From the NCBI GenBank assembly GCA_051656485.1, contig JBOGBZ010000235.1:1-14156 (forward strand): a DNA stretch of 14,156 nt. Reading direction: 5' to 3'. This stretch comes from JBOFDK01 sp051656485. GTDB taxonomy: Bacteria; Bacillota; Clostridia; Lachnospirales; Cellulosilyticaceae. The notes below the pieces were generated by a model. It saw only the letters and a program-made list of their open reading frames with translations, had not been told where the DNA came from and ran no database searches. Both the position numbers and the translations under genes were made by a program. Within the stretch, counting starts at the first letter, position 1. Each line of letters starts with the position of its first letter. Shown in pieces: positions 1 through 7,172 of this stretch.

Positions 1-58
1 GATTTTTAAATTCATCGGTATAAGTACGACGTGGTTTCTTTTGATTTTGATTGGTCAT
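1..58 (-). mobile_element. IS3-family-like transposase OrfA, N-terminal fragment at window edge
   Basis: Read on the minus strand from the ATG at 58-56, the frame gives MTNQNQKKPRRTYTDEFKN and then leaves the window. The R-R-T-Y-T-x-E-F-K start is typical of IS3-family OrfA proteins, where the helix-turn-helix that binds the IS ends follows directly. An AGGAG ribosome binding site lies at 70-66, seven bases before the ATG, so this is a genuine gene start. The gene reads away from the truncated recombinase at 169-834. The terminal inverted repeat must therefore lie between about 70 and 140. Ends in CA at 117-118 or 136-137 both fit the usual TG...CA termini, but the other end is outside the window, so the boundary stays open. 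Only 19 residues are visible, which limits the family call. Confidence 0.6.
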
Positions 59-168
59 GGTAATACTCCTCTGATAATATATAGTATTTATTTTACATGA
101 CCTTAAAAAAACTGTCCAATTAAGTGTAACCTATCCAATTATTCATTATCCGTAATTATAATGTTAGG

Positions 169-834
169 GTGCTAAAAACAGACAACTGGACCGAAAATAG
201 GCTATCTAACTTTATCAAACGTTATGATATACGAGATAATAAAGGAAATTTATATCCACTCACTTCACATCAATTCCGAGCAACATTTGTTCGTGAATTA
301 ATCAAAAGGAAAGTACCTATCGCTATGATTATGAAACAATATGCTCACGTATCGGTAGAAATGACTTCACATTATCTTACTCTACAAGAGGAAGAGGTAA
401 AAGAAATTTATACGGATATGATACTAAGTCCAGAATCAAAGATTGCGGGACTTAGGGCTAAAGAAATCAAAGGTAAACTTGATGATATGTTTCATGGTAA
501 AACACAGGAAGATATAGATCAAACCATTGATAGCCTTTCAAAGTCAATGAGCTTCAACCCACTTCCAACAGGTGTATGCTTATATGATTTTAGGCGTGGT
601 AATTGTAGTGACGGTGATGGTTGTTTCTTCTACAACTGTCCCAACTACATCACAGAAGTTAAGTTCTACCCTATTCTAAAGGATGAATTAATCCTATTAG
701 AGAAAGAAATGGATAGGCTTAAAGAACTTGGGAGAGAACGTGAATGGCAGAAACAATATATCAAGCATAAATCCCTTAAACCATTAGTAGACAGCTTGGA
801 GGTACAGTTAAATGAACAAGAAAATATCGGATAA
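169..834 (+). pseudogene. tnpB: Tn554-family tyrosine recombinase (TnpB-like), C-terminal remnant
   Basis: This is the catalytic end of a phage-integrase-type recombinase. The segment T-S-H34-Q-F-R37, H60 and the nucleophile Y69 in T-S-H-Y match the H-x-x-R...H...Y part of the active site. The first catalytic Arg and the whole DNA-binding N-terminus, several hundred residues in family members of about 600 aa, are absent. A Cys-rich tail (residues 137-158, C-x8-C-x5-C-x4-C), which I recall as typical of Tn554 TnpB, supports the family. The open frame extends back to 130, with a stop at 127-129, and the listed GTG at 169 has no ribosome binding site, so it is probably not a real start. The break coincides with the end of the IS read on the other strand, which probably interrupted the gene. 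Its last 23 bp overlap tnpC. The fragment should be unable to recombine DNA by itself. Confidence 0.75.
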
Positions 835-1237
835 ACAAGTTGCAGGCATCAAAGCTCATGCAGAGCAACGCAACAAGGAGACACTAGAAAAGGTTAATAG
901 AGCCATTGATAAGTTGAAACGTAAAAAGCAACCTATTAACTTTGAGACAGTCGCAAAAGAGTCAGGGGTTACTCGTTCAACCTTATACAACAATGCACAG
1001 TTAAAAGAACGTATCCTTAGCCTTAGAGCTATTTCAAAAGCAAGTCCTTTAGATAATGTAATAGCCATACCAAAAGATAAGGTACAACTACAAGAAGAAA
1101 AAATAACTACCCTTCGGGAAAGGGTAAAACAGTTAGAAGAAGATAAGAAAAAACTAATTGCCCAGTTAGTCGATTATGAAGAGCTTAAAGAAGAGAATGC
1201 ACGACTAAAAAGACAAATCTTAAAAACAAGGGGATGA
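812..1237 (+). CDS. tnpC: Tn554-family transposition protein TnpC-like (DNA-binding, coiled coil)
   Basis: This 141-residue protein follows tnpB with a 23-bp overlap, the arrangement of tnpB-tnpC in Tn554-type transposons. TnpC is a small accessory protein that in Tn554 affects the efficiency and orientation of transposition. Residues 42-66 (around NFETVAKESGVTRSTLYNN) look like a helix-turn-helix. Residues 90-137 are rich in Glu, Lys and Leu with heptad-like spacing and probably form a coiled coil. The ATG at 812 is preceded by GGAGGT at 798-803, eight bases away and inside the end of tnpB, so translation is probably coupled. The gene looks intact, although its partner recombinase is truncated. 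The call rests on gene order and protein style; an equivalent name is DUF6262-type transposase accessory protein. Confidence 0.72.
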   Translation: MNKKISDKQVAGIKAHAEQRNKETLEKVNRAIDKLKRKKQPINFETVAKESGVTRSTLYNNAQLKERILSLRAISKASPLDNVIAIPKDKVQLQEEKITTLRERVKQLEEDKKKLIAQLVDYEELKEENARLKRQILKTRG

Positions 1238-1243
1238 TTATGT

Positions 1244-2350
1244 ATGGAAACTGTGGGGGGAAATGAATTTATCACAGAAGATATGCGTGAAGCATTTAGA
1301 GGGGCATTAAGAGAAGATAGAGAAGAAAGAAGATTATTATTAGAAAAATATCCACCAGAACCACCTAATAAAGTTTGTTATCACGCTTTTCTAAGAGGAA
1401 TATCTATAGAGAATAGTTTTTGTCCTAGGGTAAAAGAGCTTAATCCTTTTTTTGAGGTTCCTAATGAAAAGGTATATATATGGACATATGAAAAGAATAA
1501 GAACTCTGCTGTAATTTCAGAAGTTTTAACATCCATTAAGGAGCAACCTTTTTGGAAGAATATAGGTTCTATTTTACAATTGGCATTTGCTTTTTGGTAT
1601 TCTTTTGAGCATGTTGGGTCTACTGATGAGCTAGATTATAAATGGATATATTACTTTGAAACTGTATCTACTAATATAGATGAAGCGGTATTTTATAATT
1701 TAGACAGTTTAGAAAAACATAGTATGTCACAAGGAAGAATAGTAAAAGCAACAGATATATCTTCAATGGCACATATAATAGAGATATTAGTGCGTGATGA
1801 TAAGGCATTCACGTCTTTAGCATTATTAAATGCTTCATTTAATTTGAGCTACTGTTGCTTACACTGTGAGCTTAGTGAGCACCCTTGGCATGATCATTTA
1901 ACTAATGAACCACAAATTTGGGAACAAGCGAGTCTTTTACCTCAAATGGAAGCTGCAATAGTACAGGCATGTCGATGTGTAGAAGGTATATTAGGTGAAC
2001 CACCAAATCGAGGCAAACAGGGCAAGGTTTTTGCGTATAAAGAAAGATTTAAAAGTATATTAGGAATCAATGCAGACGATACATTTATTAAAGCAGGGAA
2101 AACATATTTAGACTTTTACTATGATTTATTCTTCGACTTAAGAAATCCATCTGCACATAGCTATGGAAATGTACATTTTGATTTAGAGCGAAAGAAAGTA
2201 ATCCAAGCTCAGTGTTTTGCAGATATAATTTTGGGGAAATATTTCGAAAAGAATATATTAGAACAAGAAGAGGCATTGAAAATTTTAAAGTTTAATAATG
2301 AGCTTCTAAATAGAGTAGACAAATGTATGAGTACAAGTCGTACAAAATAA
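1244..2350 (+). CDS. Transposon cargo protein of unknown function with HEPN-like C-terminal motif
   Basis: I do not recognise this 368-residue soluble protein. It starts six bases after tnpC stops, with AAGGGGA at 1228-1234 as ribosome binding site, so it is probably co-transcribed with the transposition genes as cargo. The N-terminal 30 residues are highly charged. Residues around 100-120 form an aromatic hydrophobic stretch (LQLAFAFWYSF). A Cys/His cluster follows near residues 204-218 (CCLHCELSEHPWHDH) and could bind metal. The stretch from about 230 to 330 appears helical and contains L-R300-N-P-S-A-H305. This is the R-N-x-x-x-H signature of HEPN nucleases, and acidic and aromatic helices flank it as in Apea-like HEPN domains. 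HEPN proteins often act as RNases in abortive-infection and toxin systems, but here that function is inference only. No antitoxin-like partner is adjacent. Confidence 0.6.
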   Translation: METVGGNEFITEDMREAFRGALREDREERRLLLEKYPPEPPNKVCYHAFLRGISIENSFCPRVKELNPFFEVPNEKVYIWTYEKNKNSAVISEVLTSIKEQPFWKNIGSILQLAFAFWYSFEHVGSTDELDYKWIYYFETVSTNIDEAVFYNLDSLEKHSMSQGRIVKATDISSMAHIIEILVRDDKAFTSLALLNASFNLSYCCLHCELSEHPWHDHLTNEPQIWEQASLLPQMEAAIVQACRCVEGILGEPPNRGKQGKVFAYKERFKSILGINADDTFIKAGKTYLDFYYDLFFDLRNPSAHSYGNVHFDLERKKVIQAQCFADIILGKYFEKNILEQEEALKILKFNNELLNRVDKCMSTSRTK

Positions 2351-2364
2351 AAGAAAAGGAGGAC

Positions 2365-2447
2365 GTAGTAGACAGTTTGAAATGTGTAATAAGTGATAGT
2401 TGTTGTATTATCAATGGTTATATACTTGTTACACACTGAGCTACTAC
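2365..2447 (+). repeat. Nested inverted repeats between transposon cargo and pfpI-like gene
   Basis: An outer pair GTAGTAG (2365-2371) and CTACTAC (2441-2447) is perfectly complementary. Inside it, TGTGTAATAAGT (2383-2394) pairs along all 12 positions with ACTTGTTACACA (2424-2435), with one G-U pair. The 29-nt loop includes part of a further small TGATA...TATCA inverted repeat. No T-run follows, so this is not a standard terminator. A strong AGGAGG (2357-2362) lies just upstream but leads into no credible gene. It may be the right end of the Tn554-like element, an RNA structure in the 3' UTR, or a leader of the next gene. Confidence 0.6.
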
Positions 2448-2456
2448 AAATAATTT

Positions 2457-3095
2457 ATGTTTACAATCTATGTTTATGTTCTTGATACTTTAGCCGACTG
2501 GGAATTAGGGTATGTTACTTCTGAGTTGAAGTCAGGGCGTTTTTTCAAAAAGGATGCGCCGATAGTATCACTCAAAACAGTTAGTTATTCTAAAGAGCCA
2601 ATAAGTACAATGGGTGGGCTAACAATCGTACCAGATTGCTTAATTGATGATATGGTTGTGAGTGAAACAAGTGTGTTGCTATTACCAGGTGCCAATACAT
2701 GGAACGACCCAAAGCATGGTGCAATTATTGAAAAAGCAAGAGAATTGCTGTCTATAGATGCTACAGTGGGTGCAATCTGTGGGGCTACAGCTGCACTTGC
2801 CAACTTTGGGCTATTGGATAAGCGTCCCCATACAAGTAATGGACCAGGATTCCTTGAAATGTTTTCGCCAGGGTATAAAGGGCAAATTTTTTATAGAGAC
2901 AAGCCATCTATAGCGGATCATAACCTTGTTACTGCAAGTTCCACGGCAGGTTTACTGTGGGCAAAGCAAATTATTGAACATTTAGGTGTGTTTCAATCAG
3001 ACACATTAGAAGCTTGGTATGACTATTTTAGTACAGGAGAATCTAAATATTTCTATGCTCTCATGGAAACTTTACCGGCTAGTAATACAAACTGA
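2457..3095 (+). CDS. DJ-1/PfpI family (class I glutamine-amidotransferase-like) protein
   Basis: This 212-residue protein has the single-domain DJ-1/PfpI fold pattern: a beta-strand start with V-L-D-x-L-A-D-W-E, a mid-protein L-L-L-P-G-A strand and turn, and the nucleophile elbow A-I-C108-G-A with C108 as the expected reactive cysteine. Family members include cysteine peptidases, chaperones, glyoxalases and uncharacterised amidotransferase-like enzymes; the exact substrate cannot be read from sequence. Length and C-terminus look complete. The ATG at 2457 has no ribosome binding site. An in-frame stop at 2451-2453 sits just before it, and the inverted-repeat boundary of the transposon region lies immediately upstream. 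The original promoter and first codons may therefore have been replaced. It is followed by its own terminator and shows no operon partner. Confidence 0.8.
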   Translation: MFTIYVYVLDTLADWELGYVTSELKSGRFFKKDAPIVSLKTVSYSKEPISTMGGLTIVPDCLIDDMVVSETSVLLLPGANTWNDPKHGAIIEKARELLSIDATVGAICGATAALANFGLLDKRPHTSNGPGFLEMFSPGYKGQIFYRDKPSIADHNLVTASSTAGLLWAKQIIEHLGVFQSDTLEAWYDYFSTGESKYFYALMETLPASNTN

Positions 3096-3113
3096 TAGCG
3101 TTACATAGAGAGA

Positions 3114-3135
3114 AGCGCCCTTAGGGGTGCTTTTT
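3114..3135 (+). terminator. Rho-independent terminator after the PfpI-family gene
   Basis: AGCGCCC (3114-3120) pairs with GGGTGCT (3125-3131) around a TTAG loop, with one G-U pair, and runs into a T-tract at 3131-3135. It lies 18 bp after the stop codon. Confidence 0.8.
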
Positions 3136-3167
3136 GCGTGCACAAACATTGTTTTATAGAGCCCCCT

Positions 3168-3197
3168 TTGAGGAACTTGGGGAGAGTGTGCTATACT
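3168..3197 (+). promoter_or_regulatory. Sigma-A-like promoter of the nuclease-helicase gene
   Basis: TTGAGG (3168-3173) and TATACT (3192-3197) are separated by 18 bp. The site sits between the upstream terminator and the helicase ribosome binding site at about 3219-3226. Confidence 0.6.
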
Positions 3198-3231
3198 AGA
3201 GGAATGAATGAAGAGAGAAAGGAGGTGTCGT

Positions 3232-5574
3232 ATGGCAGACGAAAAAATCAAACTTGCCGTCAGAGAATTAGTAGAATCGGTGATGAGGCAAGGGAGTATC
3301 GATGCAACAGGACTAGTAGGGACCAATCGTATGGTGCTTGGGACCATAGCTCATAAGAAGGTGCAGCAAGCAATGGATGCACATTATGAGGCGGAGGTAC
3401 CTCTAGCCTATGAGACAACTTATGAAGGCATCGACTTTCTCATAGAAGGGCGAGCAGATGGCATTATACAAGACCTTATCGGTGTCACCATAGACGAGAT
3501 TAAGTCGACCACCACAAGGCTTGACTACATTGATGAAGATTACAATCCACTGCACTGGGCACAGGCGAAGTGCTATGCTTTTATTTATGCCAAGCAGCAA
3601 GGGCTACCGTCTATCAGTGTGAGATTGACATACTATCATCTGGGAACCAAGCGGATGAAGCACCTCCTTCAGGTGTATGATTTTGAGACGTTGGAAAAGT
3701 TCTTTGAAGACCTTTTGGCGCGTTATGGGAGTAGAGTTAAATGGCAAAGAGAATGGTGTGAAAAGAGAAATGAATCTTTGAAGGGATACACCTTTCCTTT
3801 TGAGGCCTACCGCCCAGGACAAAGGGAGATGGCCGTTACGATTTATAAGTCTATCCTTGAAGGGCAAAAGCTGTATGTCAATGCACCTACAGGTACAGGC
3901 AAGACCATCAGCACCCTTTTTCCTACAATGAAAGCGATGGGAGAAGGCCATGTGGAAAAAGTCTTTTATCTCACAGCAAAGACCATTACCCGTACAGTAG
4001 CAGAAGAGGCAGTACGTCTCATGTATGGCGGTGGCGCAAAGGTCAAGGCAATCACTTTGACTGCCAAGGACAAGATCTGTTTCCTAGCAGAAAGAAAATG
4101 TACAAGGGAAGACTGCCAGTATGCTAATGGGCACTTTGACCGCGTGGATGAAGCGATAAAAGATGCACTAGACCATGAAGATTTGCTGACAAGAGAAGTG
4201 ATTACAACCTATGCCAAGAAGTATAAAGTATGTCCTTTTGAACTAGCATTGGATTTATCCCTGCACGCAGATGTGATTATATGCGACTACAATTATGTAT
4301 TCGACCCCACAGCATCTTTAAAACGCTTCAAGGACAACAAAGGTTTTGTGATTCTTATCGATGAGGCCCACAACTTAGTGGATAGAGGTCGGGAGATGTT
4401 CTCGGCTACTTTATCGAAAGTCATGGTACAGCAAGCTAAGAAAGCACTGGGTAAAGAGTCCAGTGGGATAGCTGGGGCGCTTCAGAAGATGAGTAAGTAC
4501 TTAGCAGAAATCAAAAAAGGTTACATGGAAATGACGGGAAGCTACATTAGTAAAGAAGCACCGAAGCAGCTCAAAGAGATGGTGAGAATTTTCATTGAAG
4601 AAGTGGATATGAAGTTACAAGAAGGTATGGGAGATTTGCCCAGTGACTTTATAGATTTTTATTTTGAGGCACAGAACTTCGTGAAGATGTATGAGCTTTA
4701 TGATGAACGTTACGTGACTTACGGTGAAAGTTATGGGCATGATGTACGGATTAAGATGTTTTGTCTAGATCCATCCTTCCTTATAAGTGAGATTCTGAGT
4801 ACGTGCCAAAGTGCCATCTTCTTTTCGGCAACGCTTCTACCTATACAGTACTATAAGTATATGCTAGGTGGATTAGATGATAAGGCCATCTATCTATCTT
4901 CTATCTTTGATAAAGAAAAAAATCTGAGACTTATAGCAAGAGACGTCTCCACAAGGTACCAGCATCGCAGTATGAGTTATAGCAAGATCGCAAACTATAT
5001 TCAAACCCTTGCAGAGGCAAAGCTCGGTAATTACATGGTATTCTTCCCATCCTATCAATACATGGAGGAAGTGTACAAACAATGTGAGAAAGATTATCCG
5101 GACCTACCTATTCGTATGCAGAGTACTGCCATGGACGAAGAAGCACGAGAAGCTTATCTTAATCAGTTCGAAAAAAATCCGACGCAGACGACCATAGGTT
5201 TTTGTGTGCTAGGTGGTATCTTCTCAGAAGGGATTGATCTCACAGGCGATAGGCTTATAGGGGTAATCGTTGTAGGCGTAGGACTTCCACAGATAGGGCT
5301 GGAGAGAGACTTGATTAAATACTACTTTGATGAGAAGGGGATGGAAGGCTATCATTATGCGTATACCTATCCTGGGATGAATAAGGTGCTTCAAGCGGTA
5401 GGAAGACTTATACGGACAGAAGCAGATGAAGGGGTGGCACTTTTGATTGATGATCGTTATCTAAGTCCTACGTATCAAATTCTTTTACCAGAACATCTCT
5501 TGCCGTATGAAGTTGTGGATCAGCAGGCTTGTAAGGGTGCAGTGGAGCAGTTTTATCAGCATCAAGAGAAATGA
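3232..5574 (+). CDS. PD-(D/E)XK nuclease fused to DinG/XPD-family Fe-S DNA helicase
   Basis: This 780-residue superfamily 2 helicase is related to DinG and YoaA. The first 190 residues carry a PD-(D/E)XK nuclease core: H41, then G-R-A-D76-G and D-E89-I-K91, which fit the metal-binding and catalytic positions. Walker A is A-P-T-G-T-G-K224-T. Four cysteines (C283, C290, C295, C334) lie between Walker A and the D377-E-A-H box, where XPD-like helicases hold a 4Fe-4S cluster. C-terminal motifs include S-A-T-L, G-G-I-F-S-E-G-I-D-L and the arginine finger motif Q-A-V-G-R-L-I-R. The protein probably unwinds 5'-to-3' and processes DNA repair or R-loop intermediates. I chose the ATG at 3232 because AAAGGAGGTG lies just before it; a longer frame from 3208 would place that site inside the gene. 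It stands alone behind its own promoter. Confidence 0.88.
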   Translation: MADEKIKLAVRELVESVMRQGSIDATGLVGTNRMVLGTIAHKKVQQAMDAHYEAEVPLAYETTYEGIDFLIEGRADGIIQDLIGVTIDEIKSTTTRLDYIDEDYNPLHWAQAKCYAFIYAKQQGLPSISVRLTYYHLGTKRMKHLLQVYDFETLEKFFEDLLARYGSRVKWQREWCEKRNESLKGYTFPFEAYRPGQREMAVTIYKSILEGQKLYVNAPTGTGKTISTLFPTMKAMGEGHVEKVFYLTAKTITRTVAEEAVRLMYGGGAKVKAITLTAKDKICFLAERKCTREDCQYANGHFDRVDEAIKDALDHEDLLTREVITTYAKKYKVCPFELALDLSLHADVIICDYNYVFDPTASLKRFKDNKGFVILIDEAHNLVDRGREMFSATLSKVMVQQAKKALGKESSGIAGALQKMSKYLAEIKKGYMEMTGSYISKEAPKQLKEMVRIFIEEVDMKLQEGMGDLPSDFIDFYFEAQNFVKMYELYDERYVTYGESYGHDVRIKMFCLDPSFLISEILSTCQSAIFFSATLLPIQYYKYMLGGLDDKAIYLSSIFDKEKNLRLIARDVSTRYQHRSMSYSKIANYIQTLAEAKLGNYMVFFPSYQYMEEVYKQCEKDYPDLPIRMQSTAMDEEAREAYLNQFEKNPTQTTIGFCVLGGIFSEGIDLTGDRLIGVIVVGVGLPQIGLERDLIKYYFDEKGMEGYHYAYTYPGMNKVLQAVGRLIRTEADEGVALLIDDRYLSPTYQILLPEHLLPYEVVDQQACKGAVEQFYQHQEK

Positions 5575-5640
5575 TAAAAGCATATACCTGAGTAAAGTGA
5601 AATATGATAAAATAAAATCAAAAAGAATAGGGTGGGCGCT

Positions 5641-5811
5641 ATGGAGAAAAAAGCATTTTACGAAGAGAAATGGTTTTGGATGTGTATTGCAGGAATCGTC
5701 ACTATGATTATTTTGCTACTACGTAAAAACACACAGATTGTGGTATGTGGTAATGGCAATGGTGAGGGGAATCATGTGCATATTAATTTAAAGGATTTAA
5801 ATGTAGGATAA
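5641..5811 (+). CDS. Small single-pass membrane protein, 56 aa, unknown function
   Basis: The frame from the ATG at 5641 to the TAA at 5809-5811 encodes a 56-residue protein. It has a charged N-terminus (MEKKAFYEEKW), one hydrophobic segment at residues 11-27 ending in I-I-L-L-L-R-K, and a polar tail with a G-N-G-N-G-E-G-N run. AGGGTGG at 5629-5635 gives a plausible ribosome binding site. The gene lies 66 bp after the helicase stop and ends 15 bp before a clear terminator, so it fills the space as a real transcription-unit end would. The positively charged residues after the helix suggest the N-terminus faces outward, although the N-terminal charges make this uncertain. I recognise no family. 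Confidence 0.55.
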   Translation: MEKKAFYEEKWFWMCIAGIVTMIILLLRKNTQIVVCGNGNGEGNHVHINLKDLNVG

Positions 5812-5825
5812 GACTAAGGAAATGG

Positions 5826-5853
5826 CTGTTAGAAAATCTAGCAGTATTTTTTT
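5826..5853 (+). terminator. Rho-independent terminator after the small membrane protein
   Basis: CTGTTAGA (5826-5833) pairs with TCTAGCAG (5837-5844) around an AAA loop, with one G-U pair, followed by seven Ts at 5847-5853. It closes the helicase/small-protein unit. Confidence 0.8.
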
Positions 5854-5887
5854 GTGGAAATAAAATCAATTAGCTGATAATTATTAT

Positions 5888-5942
5888 TTGAAAAAATGAG
5901 AGAAATGATTATAATAGGATAGTTAGGGTATTCTATACCTAA
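5888..5942 (+). promoter_or_regulatory. Promoter of the PotD-like gene with a downstream operator-like dyad
   Basis: TTGAAA (5888-5893) and TATAAT (5910-5915) are 16 bp apart. Seven bases further on, TTAGG (5923-5927) and CCTAA (5938-5942) form an inverted repeat with 10 bp between the halves. This lies across the expected transcription start and initial transcribed bases, a classic repressor position. The half-sites resemble those of DtxR/MntR-type boxes, but the spacing is one base longer than the usual 19-bp box, so the regulator is unknown. Confidence 0.55.
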
Positions 5943-5985
5943 ATAAGATTTATAAAAGTAAGTAGATGAAAGGTAGCGTAAAATA

Positions 5986-7044
5986 ATGAAAAAATATATG
6001 AAATTAGTAGGTCTAGTAAGCTGTATTCTTGGAGCGACGTTAGCATTTACAGGATGTAGTATGGGACCAAAAGAATCGATTAGTTTCTTCAACTATGGAG
6101 CGAATATAGATGAGGAAACACTTAAAGAGTTTGAAAAAACATATGGTATTAAAGTAAATATGGGTACTTTTGATGATATGGATGCGATGTATCAAAAGAT
6201 TGCAGCAGGTGGTGCAGACTATGATGTCATCCTCGTATCCGATGCATTGATGCCAAAGATGATCGAAGAAGGCTTAGTTCAAGAACTCAACCAAGAGAAA
6301 CTACCAAATCTAGCACAGATGGATGCGGAATACATGGATTTAGAGATAGACCTAGGCAATAAGTACTCTGTACCTTATATGTTTGGAACAGTAGGCCTTG
6401 TGTATGATAAAAACGTAGTGACAGAAGAAGTAGATAGCTGGGACATCATGTGGAATGAAAAGTACAAAGGTCAGGTCTTTATGTTTGACACTTACCGAGA
6501 TACTATCGGTGCAGCACTGAAGAAGCTAGGACATTCACTGAATTCAGAGAATCCAGAGGAATTAGAAGAAGCCAAGCAAGCACTCCTTGAGCAACGTGCT
6601 TTAGTAGCACCTATTTATGGTGTCGATAATGGAACCACGATGATTGCAAGAGGTGAGACGGCTATTAATATGATCTGGTCTGGCGAAGGCTTAAATCTTC
6701 AAGATGAATATCCAAATCTACAGTATGTGGTACCTAAAGAAGGTGCTAACTTCTGGATTGATAGCTTATGTATTCCTACAAATGCAAACAATGTAGCAGG
6801 AGCAGAGAAATTCATCAACTTCGTAAGTGGCAAAGAAAGTGCCTTAAGAATTGCATCGGAGATAGGTTACACCACACCAAACCGTGAAGCAAGGCTCGAG
6901 CAAGATGAGCATATCCGAAACAATCCAAATGCTTATATGCCGTCAGAGATCATGGCATTAAGTGAAGTGTATGTAGATTTACCACTTGAAGCACGACAAA
7001 TGTATGATTATATATGGACAGAAATTAAAGTAAATAAAGAATAA
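5986..7044 (+). CDS. potD: PotD-like spermidine/putrescine ABC-transporter substrate-binding lipoprotein
   Basis: This 352-residue protein has a lysine-rich signal peptide and a lipobox-like F-T-G-C24, so it should be lipidated at C24 and face the outside of the membrane. The mature start (I-S-F-F-N-Y-G-A-N-I-D-E-E-T-L), then a G-I-K-V-N segment and Y-D-V-I-L-V-S-D, follows the pattern of PotD/PotF-type polyamine-binding proteins. So do the later P-Y-M-F-G-T-V-G-L and the I-N-M-I-W-S-G-E segments. These proteins capture polyamines and deliver them to the PotABC permease. No potA, potB or potC is in the window; in most genomes they form one operon. GAAAGGT at 5968-5974 precedes the ATG by 11 bases. 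The ligand could also be another small organic cation, or the protein could be a sensor. Confidence 0.8.
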   Translation: MKKYMKLVGLVSCILGATLAFTGCSMGPKESISFFNYGANIDEETLKEFEKTYGIKVNMGTFDDMDAMYQKIAAGGADYDVILVSDALMPKMIEEGLVQELNQEKLPNLAQMDAEYMDLEIDLGNKYSVPYMFGTVGLVYDKNVVTEEVDSWDIMWNEKYKGQVFMFDTYRDTIGAALKKLGHSLNSENPEELEEAKQALLEQRALVAPIYGVDNGTTMIARGETAINMIWSGEGLNLQDEYPNLQYVVPKEGANFWIDSLCIPTNANNVAGAEKFINFVSGKESALRIASEIGYTTPNREARLEQDEHIRNNPNAYMPSEIMALSEVYVDLPLEARQMYDYIWTEIKVNKE

Positions 7045-7092
7045 AGACTTATAGAGTAATATGATAAATGATAAGAATCGTGTCGCAATTTG

Positions 7093-7121
7093 TTGAAAAT
7101 CTAAACATTGTAAACTATAAT
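7093..7121 (+). promoter_or_regulatory. Sigma-A-like promoter of the cupin/HD-GYP gene
   Basis: TTGAAA (7093-7098) and TATAAT (7116-7121) are separated by the optimal 17 bp. A separate promoter means the gene need not depend on potD transcription; no terminator is visible between the two genes. Confidence 0.75.
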
Positions 7122-7172
7122 AAAGATATTCAAACAAATATTCGCCTAATATAGAATGTAGGGAGAAGAGAC

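Noticed and set aside
786..800. TAGTAGACAG shared by the end of tnpB (about 787) and 2367-2376 as a transposon end repeat
   Set aside because: The exact match is only ten bases and the first copy is inside coding sequence conserved for protein reasons, so chance is the simpler explanation.
2377..2439. 20-codon TTG-start frame after the orphan AGGAGG
   Set aside because: The spacing of about 14 bases is too long, the peptide is unremarkable, and the bases are explained by the inverted-repeat structure.
3138..3356. 72-residue frame over the helicase promoter
   Set aside because: It overlaps the promoter, ribosome binding site and first codons of the helicase and has no protein-like composition.
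5507..5707. 66-residue frame overlapping the end of the helicase
   Set aside because: It starts inside the helicase gene without a ribosome binding site and conflicts with the 56-residue frame at 5641, which has one and ends just before a terminator.
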